Source of the DNA: Dactylonectria macrodidyma
Lineage: Eukaryota > Ascomycota > Sordariomycetes > Hypocreales > Nectriaceae
Direction of reading: 5' to 3'
DNA length: 64,000 nt
Assembly (NCBI GenBank): GCA_020744425.1
Contig: JAGMUV010000014.1
Coordinates: 1,488,001 to 1,552,000 of the forward strand
Below, in pieces: positions 45,401 to 58,213 of this stretch. A program made the position numbers and the translations under genes. The first letter of the stretch is position 1, and each line of letters starts with the position of its first letter. Under the pieces are notes generated by a model, which was not told the origin of the DNA, did no database searches, and saw only the letters and a program-made list of their open reading frames with translations.

Positions 45401-48400
45401 TGGGACTGGTCATGTTCACATTGCGGTACAACATCCTCATCGGTCTCGTCTTCGTAGCCTACCTTGTCTGCATCACGACCCATCTCAACCTCCTGGGAAT
45501 TATGAGCTCGATGCACCAACCCGACAGCCCGATCCCATCTGGCCGCAACGCGCTTCTCCAGAACATGTTGATCCTTCTGATTGCACCCATCATCACGTCC
45601 TTTGTCAACGGCCGCGATCTCGAAATCTACCTCCCTCTCATGTACGGGTACACGATCGTGTCGCTGTATCGATACCGCCGCATCTGCCACAGCTGGTCGA
45701 ACTGGATGGACAACATCCCCAAGTTCACGCACAAGGAGATTCTGGATTGGCACAAGGCGCGGCGAGAAGCCGACAAGGCTGAGATTGATGAAGAAGACGC
45801 CGAGGCACTTGCGCTGCAAACCTTTACCGCCGTGCTTGAATCGTACCAACGCCGACAAAAGGATTCCCGCAATCCCGGTGCTTTCTCCGATCCCCTAGTG
45901 GCGCGCGTTGCAGGAGGACTTCCATACGTCGACTGGCTCTTTAGGAAGACCAATCCGGGCGGCAATCATCCCCAGATGTTCAGCACAGCCTGGTTCACAC
46001 AGCTAACGGAATCAAGGAACCAGCAGCGGGGCTTGATCCGTGGTCTCAAGGATCATAACGTCTTCACCCTTGTCCGCCTTGCCCGCTACGATATCGGCCA
46101 GACGTTGGCCCTGTTCCTCGTCGCCCTCATGGACCGGTGGGTCATGATGATCTGGAGCGCAGCCGGGCCATTTCCCAGCATGTACAGCGATTCTAGGGCC
46201 CGCTATGGCATCTGCATGTGCATAAGCTACTTCTGCATCGCCGCGATGCTGCTCGACTCGACATTGTACAAGTTCTGGGGCTTGAAGGACCAAATTCCCG
46301 AGGAGAAGCTCAAGGATTTTGATCACGCGAAGAAGCTAGCAGAAGAATTCGAGGTTTTCCGTCGGACAAGCATTCTGAAGGCACTGACGGATATCGGGGC
46401 CAAGATCTTCATCGTGTTTGGCGTCACGACACTGTTGCTCTACTTCCTAGTGGAGAGCTGGGAGACCACGATTCTGTACTACCTCTACTCCTTGGGATAC
46501 ACAGCGACCATCATCTTCCAGTTCAACCGCTGCTTCACGACCAACATTGACATTTACATTGCCACACTATTCTTCTCTGCGATCATTGGCTTCGTCACCG
46601 GCTGCATCCTTCACTCCATCCCTGCTACTTCCCAGAGCGTGTACAACGACGTCATTTCACAGAACGTGGCCTCTGTTCTCGCCGCCCTCGTTACATCTTT
46701 CTGGAACTACAAGGATTGGGCCGCGCCATCTCCTGATCGCGCCGAGGCCGAGACAAAAGCCGTCGAGAGTAACATCTTCGTCCAGCGGAGGTACACCACC
46801 CAGGGGTCTTTGCCTTCCAAGGTCCTCACAGAATCCATCTGCAAGGGCTTCTTTGGCGTCAAGATCTCCAACGGGGATGGGAAGCCCACATCAAAGCGAG
46901 TCACGGAGGAATTGCGTCTTTCCGTCGAGGAGCCTAACAAATTGACCGACGACACGCCTTGGGGACGGAAGCTCGTCAAAACTGCGAGGGAAATGTGGTT
47001 CGACCGAAAAATTACCGTCAAGATCGTCCGTCGCGAGGACTTTTGGGAGGATGGGCTAGGCGATGTCTGCTCTTTCAGCATGCAGCAAGGTGCTGTCCTC
47101 GCCATCACAGTCGGCTTCATGGGAGAGGCTCAGCTTTGTCTTCCTACTTGGCAGCCGCTCTTGGGTAGTGCTATCAGCGAAGCTGTCTTGTACCATGTTG
47201 CTCGATCCCAGTTCAATTTGTCCGACAACCGCGCGCTGCTAGCAGAGCATTTCCTCCATGGCACAGACTCGTTTTCCAAGCGCCTCGAGTTTGAGGTCGC
47301 GTCTGAGTCCTCACAGCAACTCAATCTTCTGTCCCTAAAGACAGAGATGGAACTTATGCGGCACCTGTGCCTAGACTTTGAGGTCGACTCCAACTGGGAG
47401 ACAACTCCGCAAGCCGTTCGTGAGGGAATCGTCCGTCGCATTCTGGGAGAACCTGTCGCGCTGAACTTTGAGTTTTCTCAATGGGCAGCCCGATCCAAGA
47501 TTGACTTGGGCACCGAGGACTTTTACGTCAATCTGACTCTCCAACTGCACCAAAAGTACCAGCAACGGTTGAACCAGGCCACTATGTTCCAGGGGCAAAG
47601 GCAAGACGGCATCTTGCCGCCCCCTCCTGCGGAGCTGAAGCCCGTCAAGATCGTCGGCATCACCAAGGCTGCTACTCTTCTGCAAAGTTTCTGGAAAAAG
47701 GCATGCTTGCTTCCGTTCACCTGTGTGAAATGGATCGCGTTTATCAGCTCTGGCGCGTCCAACATTGAGAGGGAGCTTGTCTATTGCGTCGGAGACTTCC
47801 CCTTGAGCGGAGTCCTCATCTGGTTGATCCTGATTCTGTGGAATGTGTGTCGCGTGGTCAAGGACTTTTGGGTTTACTGGATTCTCATCTATCACCGACC
47901 CACGCTCGTGAACATACACAGACTCGCTCAGAAGGGCACGCGTCGAACCATCATCAAGAACTCGGTCACAGTTGAACTCGCCCGAAAGACGATCACAGGC
48001 TTTGCGTCGTCCGAGGACAACAAAATGACGACGCTCAATGTGTATCTCGGATCGCTCAAAGAGGCCCCAGCCACTGGCAAGCCGCTCTTCGTCGACACCT
48101 ACGACGAGACTATGCGCCTAAGGACAAAGGAGGATAGTGACGGCGGCAACTGTACGTATCAGTACGACAGCGAGTCTCGCTGGCCGGCTGCCAAGGTTAA
48201 GTCGAACAAGGATTCCCGCAGCGTCGGATACTACGACATGTACGGGCGCATCGTGCGAGGCACTCTGACACTCGGCAGCAATGAATACGTCTTCCAGTAC
48301 CACTACAAGTCGGCGCCAAAGGGCAATTCCGATCTTCTTCGCGCCGACTACAAGACGGCCGATGCTAGCTCAGACGACATGCTCTCTGTGTTCTGGGGTA

Positions 48401-51117
48401 AGCCCGTGGACAACGAAGACTACAGCTGGATGCCGTCAAAGAACATTGGTCGCATCATTAAGACCATCGGTTCTAAGGTCTACACGAGCGAATACGAGTA
48501 CCTGCACCGTCGCGACCCAGCCATCACGCACTACGCGCAAGAAGGCGAAGGCTCCAGGACCGCCATCACCACTTCGCCCGAAGTATGGCCCCGCGAGAGT
48601 GACTTCCTCGCGCTACCACGCAACGTCTCGTTCGACTCAGACGACCTCCTCATCTATCATAGTCCACGTCAAACACGCCAGATGAAGCGCCACGCCGGCA
48701 CCAAGCGGCCGTCGTCGATGAACCCCTGGACCTGGATCGAACGCCTCCACAAGGACCGATACCGCACCGTCCCGACCTGGAGGCTGCGAACCGAGCTGTG
48801 GAGCCACTGGCTCAAGGGCGCGACGCTGGACGCCGTCACGGCTTGTTGGATGGACGAGTTGATTCTGCGTGAGGAGCCTCTGCTTCGGCCGTACTGGCGA
48901 GCACGAGATCTTGGTCGTCTCGAGAGTGCCAGGCGGGTTCTAAACGCAAATATCGATCAGATTGTGGCCGCGATTGACATCGACACCGACGTTTCGGAAG
49001 TCACGGTGCTTGCGATCAAGACAGCCGACTTGTATGTCATGGGTCTAAGTAAGGACGCACCCCAGGTCACTACGCGGCCTCAGGATTGTTTCAACGACAC
49101 GGACGAGCGCATTTCCGTCGTCTTCAACGATATCGGATGTTGGCCCGTGGCGCCCGGGGGCGTCTCCAATTGCCGCCGCGATCTAGTCAACGGGCACACT
49201 ACAATTCGAAACCACGTGTTGGCCGAGTGTGCGAATGACTATGGCATTCCACGCTTCCAGATCGAGAGAAGCGTCCAGTCACTGAAGCTTTTGCCTCTTT
49301 GGGGCATCGATGGCGGCACTGCCAACCACAGCATCATGGATAACGTGCTCGAGTCGCGCGTCGACGAAAAAGTTGCCGACACAGACATTCAACGAGATGT
49401 TGTCGGAATCTTCATCCCGCTCCTCATGGACTTCATCAAGGGATCCCGCACGAAGCGTCTTGTCCGGTCCGACCTCATCAAATTCAGCAATACCATCCTG
49501 TCCATGTCCAAGTACTACGAGCACAAGGACTATACCCTGACGTGGCAATCCAACGAAGTGGAAGATGCCTGGGTGGCTGGCTGGCTGACCCATTACGACG
49601 ATCCCAACGTCACAAATCCCACCGAGTACTTCGAGATTGAGCGACCGACCATCAATGACTTCCGCATTGCCCTAGGCATTTTCCGCGCCTATTTCTTCAT
49701 CTACGCCGTCCAAGTCCCCGAAGACTGTCCCCGGGTCTTCCAGAGCACGCATCACGGCATTAGCAGCCTGGTCGGACTGATTCTCAAACATCGTCGCAAT
49801 TCCAGCTTCGGCATCTGGGACCATGCGATTCTTTGGCGCGAATGTTGTCTCAACATTAGCGCCGCGCAGTGCGAGCTGCCACTCTCTGTCCAAGCCATGT
49901 TGCTTGCCAGTATCGGTCTAGCTACCCGGCTTGCCTACTTCCATGCTGATGTGATTACACCATGTGCATCACTCTTCAATCCGTAAGTGTTTTCCCTAGC
50001 AAACCCTAAAACTAAAATACTAACCGCGCCTTGCAGCACTTGGGAAATTGAGATTGGTACCGACAAGGGCATCACTAGCAACAGGAACCTGTTCCGTCGC
50101 AAGATTGATCCCATCGTCAACGGCATCAGCAACATGGACGCCTTCAACCCGGTCGATAAGATCCGAACAGAAAATCCTACCGTTCTCATGTTATCCAATG
50201 TCCAAGTCATCAAGGGAGTTAAGGCAGCCATCCAGGCAGCCGAGATTATCATCAATCGGTTCGGCTTTTCTGACTACCAGCTCGTCGTGTACGGCGCAAA
50301 GGATCGTCAGCCAGCTTATGCATTGGAGATGGAAAAGTTCATTGTTGATAACAATCTCTCCGGCAAGGTTATCCTAGCTGGATTTGGCAATCCGAGAGAA
50401 ATTTTAAAGGATGCTTGGTTGTTTATGAATTCGTCCATTTCGGAGGGCCTGCCGTTAGCTATTGGAGAGGCAGCCCTCGCGGGTGTGCCCATTGTCGCCA
50501 CGGAGGTCGGCGCGACAGCCTTGGTCTTGACAGACCCCAACAATCCAGACCAGCGATATGGCGAGGTCGTTCCTCCTAACGATCCCCTTGCCTTAGCCCG
50601 TGCCCAGATCAGCATTCTCAGCATGGTGGGCCAGTGGACCAAGTTCACCGACGAAGCCGATCAGAAGACGGACATCCCAACGCTGCCCGACGAGATTACT
50701 CCTACCGACGTCGAGTGGCTGACGAAACGCTTCTATGCCAAAGCCGAGTATCGCCGAGAACTCGGCATGCTTTCGCGCAAGGTCGTCCTTCACAGCTTCC
50801 ACGGCAACCGCTACCTCCGTGAGCACGAGCAAATGTTCTGGGTCCAGTGGCATCAGAGCAAAATGCGATCAGACGAGGACCTCAGGGCTAGGTCGTACAG
50901 TCGCTTCAAGTTCGGAACGCCGACGCCGCTTCGTTACTTGGAGGAGGAAGATGCAGAGGCGGCGGCGGAAGAGGCAGCTAAGATAGACTGGTCGCAGCCC
51001 ATCATGCTGGAGGATTGGCAGCCGAGCGAGGGTCTCCCACCGAGGCCTAGAGCCGGAGCTAGGATGACGAGGATGTTTAGGCGATCTCGTCTTCATTCGT
51101 TTGCGAGCATCGTGTAA
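42419..51117 (+). CDS. gtb3: Galactosaminogalactan glycosyltransferase Gtb3 (GT4, multi-pass)
   Basis: 2846 aa. Exons: 42419-42648, 42699-43518, 43573-49982 and 50037-51117; total 8541 nt, in phase. Residues about 35-65 form a first TM helix. Clusters of membrane helices follow in the first half of exon 3 (from about 45.1 kb, starting MSIFCLPAIVDVLLLTFVGRG) and again around 46.1-46.7 kb, with one pair near 47.8 kb (LIWLILILWNVCRVV). The C-terminus, mostly in exon 4, is a GT4 glycosyltransferase lobe with VLMLSNVQVIKGVKAAIQAA and the E-x7-E motif SEGLPLAIGEAALAG. Gtb3 is the putative GAG synthase/exporter at the plasma membrane. Intron 1 (42649-42698) must use a GC donor (GCATGT); a GT donor at 42653 shifts the frame to an early stop. 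Confidence 0.92.
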
Positions 51118-53688
51118 GGAGGGACGGAAAATTGGGTGGTTAGATCTCGTGATTGCGAACGGCGACCGAAGTTAGCATTTCCTTACGTTTAGACAGCCAG
51201 TATTAGTAACATGTCATATTAATCAGTAAAGCACTGCCTGGAACCTGTTCTTCATACTTAACCTTGTCGTTCCATGTGTTATCAAGTGAGGTGGGTGATT
51301 TAATATCTGTCTGCTAGCACAACGACGACGGCAACATGGGACAATCCATTTCCAAGTTCACGGGGGACTAGTTTAGTCACTGGGGATCACGGCATGACGG
51401 ATCGGGTGACCTAGACGCCCGATATCCAAGACATCACGATCGACCAGCCCTGTTCCTTTGCGCCTGACGATGGTTGGCGATTGGTTTGCTGACCGCAGGG
51501 CGTGGATTCCTGAGAGCACGTGTGGCATGCCACGGACAAAATCCCGTCAAAACGTAGAGGTTGCCAGGTGAATGATGGGACGGTCTGTCTCGAAGTGGAA
51601 GACAAAGCGAGCCCCAACTTGTCCAGTCCATCTATCGGCTGCGGAAGAGCGTCGCATAGCCCGCGCGGCGCTGAGGGGATGTCCGTGGTTGTTGATAAGG
51701 AGCAAGCGAGGGATACGACGTTGAGGCAAGAGAAGTGGGAGAATTGCTAAGAGCCGTGAAATGCGGTAATGAACAGCAGCCTGAGCCCAGTGGCGAGAAA
51801 CGAATGATTCCAAAAAGGTTATGGTCCATACCTCCGTCTGACATTGTGTGGTTAATAAAAGCTGGGTATGCGAGTGGTGGAGTTCTTGAAGCATGTTTTT
51901 TTCCGGGGCTTGTCTGTTCCTCCCTATTAGAGATTGAGGATTGGAGGTTGCTGTGGGTAGTTTCCTTCGTTGTGGTGGATAGGTAGGAAGGGGCAAATGG
52001 TATTCAGGGCAAGAGGGTCAATCAGGGGCGGTTTGTTGGCGTCATTTGATCGTCTGTTGTTGCTGGTTATTTAGCCGGAAATGCATCACACGGCAAGTGG
52101 CCTCTGAGACAGACACAAGACAGTGAATACAGCAATAATAGCTTCTCATTTCATCAGGTAACTATCGCCAAACTGACGACTACAACACAATCATGACTTC
52201 ATTGCATCACACCTTTTCAGTCAGCCTCTGAGGCCGACCATGGTTGCGGTCACGACCTGACGTGCTCTAGTGACGTGGACTAAATGTCGTCTCATGGACA
52301 TAAGAGTCATTCTTGACCTTGATGAATGCAGGGAAAATTTCGAAGAACAACATTTGCAGAAAAAATCCTGCAACGAAGATTCTGGAAGATGAAAAATAGA
52401 GTATGGCGAACGGAAGAGTGGAAGATGGAAGCGTAGATGGGGCATTGGGCTCCCCCCCTCAGAATTATGAAGGTGGACTGGGACTTTGGGACTTCTACTG
52501 GGACTTACACGTGCCATGATGGTATTGAACTAGCAATTATAGGACCATATGAAGATAATATGGATCATTTAGTCTAAACTTTCCGACTGCTAGAGCCAGA
52601 CCATCTGCGTTCAGAGTGATAGGCCTGACCGGATTGCAGTCTAAGAGCCATACACCGGTCTTGCGATGATGGAAGTCTTCAGGATATCGCTTAGTGGTCC
52701 GGTCTACGAATTTGGTGGCAGAGCAGTGGCTTCAGCTACGCTTATGCTGGACAATGGTTCTGTCATACTTCCTCAGCGACCAACGGCGGGGGGCGAAACT
52801 TGCTCATCGTCCCAGTCGCGAAAGGATTGCTGGTGGAGGAAGTTCTAATACCAACGGGCAGGACCAAGCAACTCGGAAGGAATCTACTCAAAACTTAGAA
52901 AACTCGGCAAAAGTTCTACAAACTCAAGGCGAGACTCACAGCGCCGCATTTCTGGTTCGCGGCTTCGCAGACAGCACAACGAGACAAGAGAGAACCATGA
53001 GTGCAGGAATGAGAGAAGTGATGGTGTTTCTGGGCCAAGCAGTAAGAGCATGGCACCTTGCCGTCACGGATTCCGAGAAACTCATTGTCGGGGAACGAGT
53101 ATTCGATCTCTGTCCAAGTTTCAAACTCGGACAACACCACCTTGGCCACGGCAAGACAAAGTCGACGTCTCTTGAGTCTGTCTCCCAGTGCATGATACGA
53201 ATATGTTAGTATCTGTTGCGCATTCACAATATGAAGGAAACCATATGAAGGAAACCATATGTCGAATCCCAAAACCGATAGATTCATCCTCTGACTATCT
53301 ACCATGGTTCCCTCCCAGCTCCTCCCTCAGATCCAACTTTTAGCAAGAAAGAGAACAAGCAGACAACCGAATCCCAGTCAGGAAACCGCCTCTCAAAGCC
53401 AGACGCAATCCCCATAGCCAGTGTAATTCTTTTTGGGTTGAACTTTTTTTTTTTTCCTTATTGGTGTATTTGCTGGAGAGAGAAAATCAAGTCGTCCTTG
53501 GGATGGCAGAGGCATTTGATCCTCTCTGCCATGCATGATGGTGAGGGCTCCAAAGGCACCACTCACGGTCTAGACCAAGCCAAGGTTGAGCCCCTTGACA
53601 TGGCGGAACTACCGTATAAACTCGGTAAATTCGGCCTGAATCCTTCCTCCACTTAGGGGAGTTGGTAGCCGAAGGGTCCCGGCCGAGT
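51118..53688. other. Gene-poor region downstream of gtb3
   Basis: 2.6 kb. ORFs here overlap each other in several frames; only a Cys-rich ORF at 52916-53305 is worth listing separately. Confidence 0.45.
52916..53305 (-). CDS. Cys/His-rich ORF, possible F-box-protein fragment
   Basis: 129 codons. The C-terminal half has spaced cysteines and histidines (PCSYCLAQKHHHFSHSC, then CAVCEAANQKC), resembling the zinc-like knuckle seen at the end of some fungal F-box-type proteins. No F-box seen. Could be a decayed gene or chance ORF. Confidence 0.25.
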   Translation of the reverse strand: MVDSQRMNLSVLGFDIWFPSYGFLHIVNAQQILTYSYHALGDRLKRRRLCLAVAKVVLSEFETWTEIEYSFPDNEFLGIRDGKVPCSYCLAQKHHHFSHSCTHGSLLSRCAVCEAANQKCGAVSLALSL

Positions 53689-53695
53689 TTATACG
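53613..53695. repeat. 13-bp perfect inverted repeat at the 3' end of the small acylated-protein gene
   Basis: Arms CGTATAAACTCGG (53613-53625) and CCGAGTTTATACG (53683-53695), with a 57-bp loop. The right arm contains the stop codon of the gene ending at 53689. Could form an RNA hairpin or mark a small element end. Confidence 0.8.
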
Positions 53696-54093
53696 CTATG
53701 GCGGCCTGGTCGCTGTGACATTCTGGGCCCGTCCCAGTTTGGCTTAAAGCGTTGGGTGACTAGGGCAGGGTATATCGAGCCTCGCTGGGGCGGACGACTC
53801 CTTGGGGCCATCGGAGGCGAAGACCCCCCTTGCTGCCAAAGGGGGACTCTTGTATTGATGTACGCCGGCTGTGACGGTGCGGCGCGGCGACGCGGCTCTT
53901 CAGTCCAAAAGACTGGGTATTTCACCGGTTGCGATGGTGCAGCCCGGCGACGTGGCTCTTCGGTCCAAAGCACGGGGTATTTCGCTCCGCGTGTCCTCCT
54001 TGTACCATAGTAAGTATCCCCACGGGAAGGGATGGGCTTTGAGTAGTGGCGTGAGCCAGAACGAGAAAAGAACTTGGAAAAGCAGCAACCCAT
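53689..54093 (-). CDS. Small predicted myristoylated/palmitoylated protein with tandem repeat
   Basis: 134 aa, intronless. The N-terminus MGCCFSKFFSRSGSR fits an N-myristoylation site (Gly2, Ser6) followed by palmitoylatable Cys3 and Cys4 and a basic patch, the usual plasma-membrane anchor. Residues about 38-77 contain two nearly identical units: KYPVLWTEEPRRRAAPSQP and KYPVFWTEEPRRRAAPSQP. The remainder is Pro/Arg-rich and disordered-looking. A (GT)22 tract lies just upstream of the ATG, and the stop codon lies inside one arm of an inverted repeat. No known function; coding status is supported by the acylation motif and by the conservative repeat unit. Confidence 0.6.
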   Translation of the reverse strand: MGCCFSKFFSRSGSRHYSKPIPSRGDTYYGTRRTRGAKYPVLWTEEPRRRAAPSQPVKYPVFWTEEPRRRAAPSQPAYINTRVPLWQQGGSSPPMAPRSRPPQRGSIYPALVTQRFKPNWDGPRMSQRPGRHSV

Positions 54094-54106
54094 TTTGACT
54101 GTGGTG

Positions 54107-54108
<2 letters not shown>

Positions 54109-54152
<44 letters not shown>
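54109..54152. repeat. (GT)22 microsatellite
   Basis: 44 bp of perfect GT/AC dinucleotide repeat, 15 bp upstream of the ATG at 54093 (minus strand). Confidence 0.97.
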
Positions 54153-54155
<3 letters not shown>

Positions 54156-55897
54156 TGTTGTGTGGTGTGCTGTGTGTGCGTTGTATTGATGAAGAAGTGT
54201 ATTGGTGGTAAAGCGAGCAAGAGTGCCAAGGGTTGTGTTTTCAAATTATTTGATGAGAATGGTTGCGATGGAAAGATTTCATTCTTGACAGGTTGGGACC
54301 CCCTACTTATAGGGAAATATTCCAGTCATACTAATCTGAGTTTGCCCTCCAAGGCATTGGCCATGAAGGGATTTGCACCTCAAGGGCCTCGAGGCAAACT
54401 CTACAAAATCTCGCCCAGACGCAAAAACACGAAAATGTGAGATGTGGATACCACTTCGAAGATATCAAGGTTGAAATGCACTCACTTGGAGTCATCAACA
54501 GAATCTATGGCTGGTTCTGGCAAAGTCTGGCCGGAGACCAATGATTGACAAAAGTTCCCAATTTCCCATTCGTCCTCGGCACATGGGTATGGGAAAATGG
54601 GAATGTGGGACACGGAGGGGATTGTCCGATTAACTTGCACAGGGTGGTTTTAGTCCAACACCAGACGGCGGTTCTTCCGTCCATCGAGCCATCTTGATGT
54701 CATCATTCCTCTGCTGGGCCTATGCAATCCTTAGTCAATTCTTATGCGATCCTGACTTTGATCCTCTCCATGTAAGTAAATTATTCCGCCGCCCTGGCTC
54801 GTCCTTTCCTGCCGAGATGGCCGTCCCTGATACTATTGCTAATGATATCTGGAAGCCTACCATGTCTTGATGGGCGGTGCATCAATGTTCATTGACCGCC
54901 CACATCCTGACCCATTTACAATGATTTCCAAGGCATGCACAGGCACCAGTTTGCTATAACAAATCTCCTAACAAAATCACTTATACTTTCACATGCCACT
55001 TTTTTGACAAATCCCTACTTTAATAAATCTCCCTTCGCGTTGCGAAGGAGGTTGTCACATTCCCGCGACGCTTGCGGAGTCGGGTGTGAGTCCCGAAAAC
55101 CTAGGATTGAACGCCAGTTGATCCGCCTTCGACTATTAAGCCAATCATAAATCGGAACATTTCATGGCGATTTTTATCCGTAGATCGGCCCATGATGAAT
55201 ATGATTCCCCCACTACCCATGGTTTTGTTGCCTATTTTTAAGCCTTCAGTCGCAGCCGGTCGGTCACCTTTATTTGAACCATCTTTTATCCTTATTCGAG
55301 GAGGGATGTGCCACACGTGATCCGAGACGATGTCAATGAACGAACCTGGGCCAACCTGGTCGCTCCAAGTTGTGTGGACCTGTCGAGTAAATAGCATCAC
55401 TCTTAGCAAGTAAGTGTAGTGTATGGTTGTCCGTTCACCGAGGGCGAGTTGCTGCTGGTCGAGCTAAATAAAAAAACACAGATTTCCTCACAATCTAAGC
55501 ATTTAGAATCCCAATACCTCCATGGCTGCCTAAGGATCAAGCTTTTCCAGGGTGCCATGATCGGATTAGAAATGTTGTGGCACTGGGCAGCATCTCGGCC
55601 GGACCATAGCGTACTCACTCAGAACGGCGCATTATTGAGGTCATGAGTCGTAAACCACCATAACTTATCGAAACAAAAGTTCGTATGCGCCATTGTCGAC
55701 CAACTCTTGGACCGCCTCGGGGGCAGATGACGAAGCCAAGATTGGGGTGGGACAAAGCAATCTCTGGAGAACATGAGGCTGTAGCCGACCAGTAGGCAAA
55801 TTCTTGAGCGGCAAGGTAGCGGTGAGTCACTCTGGTAAATTGAGTTAATATGGTTTGTGACTGGGAACGGAAGAGACCGTTCATAGTCCATGGACTC

Positions 55898-56012
55898 TCA
55901 TGCAGCAATAGCCGTTGGCATTGCGGGTCAAGCCGCCCACCAAGGTCTAACCTCGTTCCAAGAGGTTGGTAGGCGGCTTGACCCACAATGTCAACGGCCA
56001 GTTGCCCCAAAG
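55898..56012. repeat. Imperfect foldback (inverted repeat) element
   Basis: Core arms GGGTCAAGCCGCC (55925-55937) and GGCGGCTTGACCC (55972-55984) match exactly. Pairing extends outward through CCGTTGGCATTG versus CAATGTCAACGG with mismatches that are mainly transitions. Looks like a MITE-like or foldback sequence that has decayed, possibly by repeat-induced point mutation. Confidence 0.65.
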
Positions 56013-57269
56013 GCATCCATAAAATGTATGTGGTTATCAAACCCATTGAGTCAGCGGACATGCCGCGGAGTTTTCGACCCGGCAGACCAGCTGCGGTCTG
56101 TGTAGGGCAAGGACGCGCGTGCCCAAGCTCGGGTCAACAGCGAATGCGTGACTCAAAACCTTGCGCTGCGTCGGGGGCATGGGATTGCCTTCGTCGAGTA
56201 ATTCGCGGTTGAATGGTGTGTGCTCGCCTCACGTGCGCTCGTCTGCTGGTAATTGGGATGTGTCTTGGTGAGGGTATTGGTGTCGATGTGTTGATGGGTG
56301 CGCCAATAGATCGATGCGAGGATGGGTGTCGGTAGCTCGATGGACATCGGCAGCACAAAGGATGGATTCGTCGATGTAACGATGTGAATACGGATGTTCG
56401 TGGCTCGCCGTTAAGTTGAATGGATGTCGATAGATGCGTCCATGTCTCTCGATGGATGTCGACGTCTCCATGAGATCTAACACGCGTCATCACAAAACAA
56501 ATTCTGGCCGGCCCCTACCAGCTCAATGAGAATGCCAAAGCTGCATGCACTTGCCCAGAATCCATTCACTCCACCAGTCCAACAAGGAAGGCGCGTGGCG
56601 GTATTGAGCCTTCCACGGTCCATAGGAACTGCATTTTCCAAACAACACCAACCTTTCCATCTAGTAGATGCGCCCGTCGAGATCACTGTCACGAAAATAC
56701 CCTCTCCCTCGGCCAGTCGTATTCACTACGCCTGACATGAGTGACAGTTGGTTGCCAAGTCAGTCGTGCTTCAACTGTGGCGTTCGACTTGCTGGAGACA
56801 CTCTCTCCTACATTGCTCTAGGTTTCCCTGCTTCCCGTATTCGCTGTCTCGGCAAGTCGCAGTCATTCTCTCAATAAGCCAAACTCATCTCAGTCAACGC
56901 CATCTTAACGACATGATTTTTGTTGTTGGGGTTGTCTGGGTCATTCGAACAAGACACCCAGGCTCGCTGTGTCCACTTCCAGATGAAGAAGCATAAGCCT
57001 CCCCAAAAGCACTTGGCCGGCGTGCCTCCAAGGGCATAAGCATACGTGGTGTTGTTCATGTTTTCCGGTGTGAAGCCAGAGAGGTCGAAGAATGAAGCGC
57101 CTTGTTTTTGACAATAATCGTGACGTCTTTGGCATCGGGCAGTCTGGCGTTCGCAGCCCATCGAGGATAAATCTTCGGATACGGCTCTACATCACCAAAT
57201 GGACCATCGAAGTGAGTGAACGCGTAGTCACTTCTCCAGACCGGCAGCAGCTTCTGGAATGGAAGCTCA

Positions 57270-57500
57270 GATTGTTGTTTTGGGAACTCTAGAATATTCC
57301 TTAGTTATACCAAGCTTTTTCATGGTGAAACAGCCTGTAGCTTGATCGATAGATAGCTTGCTTATCCTAAGCAAACCCATAGCTAGATGGAAGGAGCTAG
57401 AAAAGATCTAGCAAGCAGAGAACCTATATAGCCAGGTTCTCTGACTGCTAGAATCTCTCTTCCTTCCTCATCATCTACAACATCATTCTATCTACCTATG
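57270..57500 (+). mobile_element. Possible LTR fragment
   Basis: A TATATAG box-like string at 57425, followed by a pyrimidine-rich CTCTCTTCCTTCCTCATC run, with short direct repeats of TAGCTAG-like words before it, recalls fungal copia-type LTRs. No primer binding site, gag-pol or second LTR seen. Confidence 0.25.
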
Positions 57501-58213
57501 TTCACTTCAGAGATCTTCTCAGACTGGTCTTCCAGTAGCTTCCTGACTTGTCTATCATCGAGGGGGGCGTTGAGCGCGGGAATCCTAAAGTCAATGTCTT
57601 CAAGTTGGAGACGACGGTCTTGGACTTGCGTCTCCGGATGACCTTGGTTGCGCAGAGAAACTACTTCCATACGCAGAGGTTCGTCTCCCAAATGACTTGG
57701 AGGAGGGAATTGACGGGCTGCGAGTTGTGAGACTGTGCCAGTTCGTGGAGGAAGTCGAGTGCCTCCTTGTCGTCTGAGGTTGTCGCTTCGTTAAGTGACC
57801 GGCATTGCGTCACATCCTTCACCTGCACGAGGTGTATCGTTTTCATAACTCCCTAAAAGTATCGTATATTTTCCCATTCACTGATTTGTGTAGCATGCCC
57901 CATTCTGAATTCCCTGACTGTCTGATCCTGGTCATATCTCTGCACGGCTCGCCATTTACTACACGCCAATACCGATCATGCTTGAACTGGCTGGGGAATA
58001 AAATCAAGGATACGGAATATATAGAAGCAAATTGTACACCTATGCGTTGTAGAGGGGCTATGTGTCACACAGCTAGCGTCCAGTACTGTAGTGCGTGATG
58101 AGATGATTTGTTTTCATAGAGTTTTCGTTCCCGAGTGAGAACTATCATATATTCCCTTCCATTGCAAAAACACTGGCCGATATACCGTCTCGTTGTGGCC
58201 ATCATGGCTGGCT

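Larger units (their letters stand above)
54094..58213. other. Gene-poor 4.1 kb region with repeat debris
   Basis: Contains a microsatellite, a decayed foldback (55.9-56.0 kb) and a possible LTR fragment (57.3-57.5 kb). ORFs at 55615-56061, 56134-56493 and 57488-57846 are short, overlap others, and show no recognisable domain. Confidence 0.5.

Noticed and set aside
43762..47919. Several 100-208 codon minus-strand ORFs within gtb3
   Set aside because: They follow codon periodicity of the sense strand and show no domain.
51547..51996. 149-codon minus-strand ORF
   Set aside because: No domain and low-complexity composition; overlaps equally long plus-strand frames.
56134..56493. Minus-strand ORF rich in His/Arg/Thr
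   Set aside because: Arises from short degenerate GATG/CATC-like repeats read in several frames.
57488..57846. Two overlapping minus-strand ORFs that might join as a gene
   Set aside because: No convincing splice signals and no recognisable domain; likely repeat debris.
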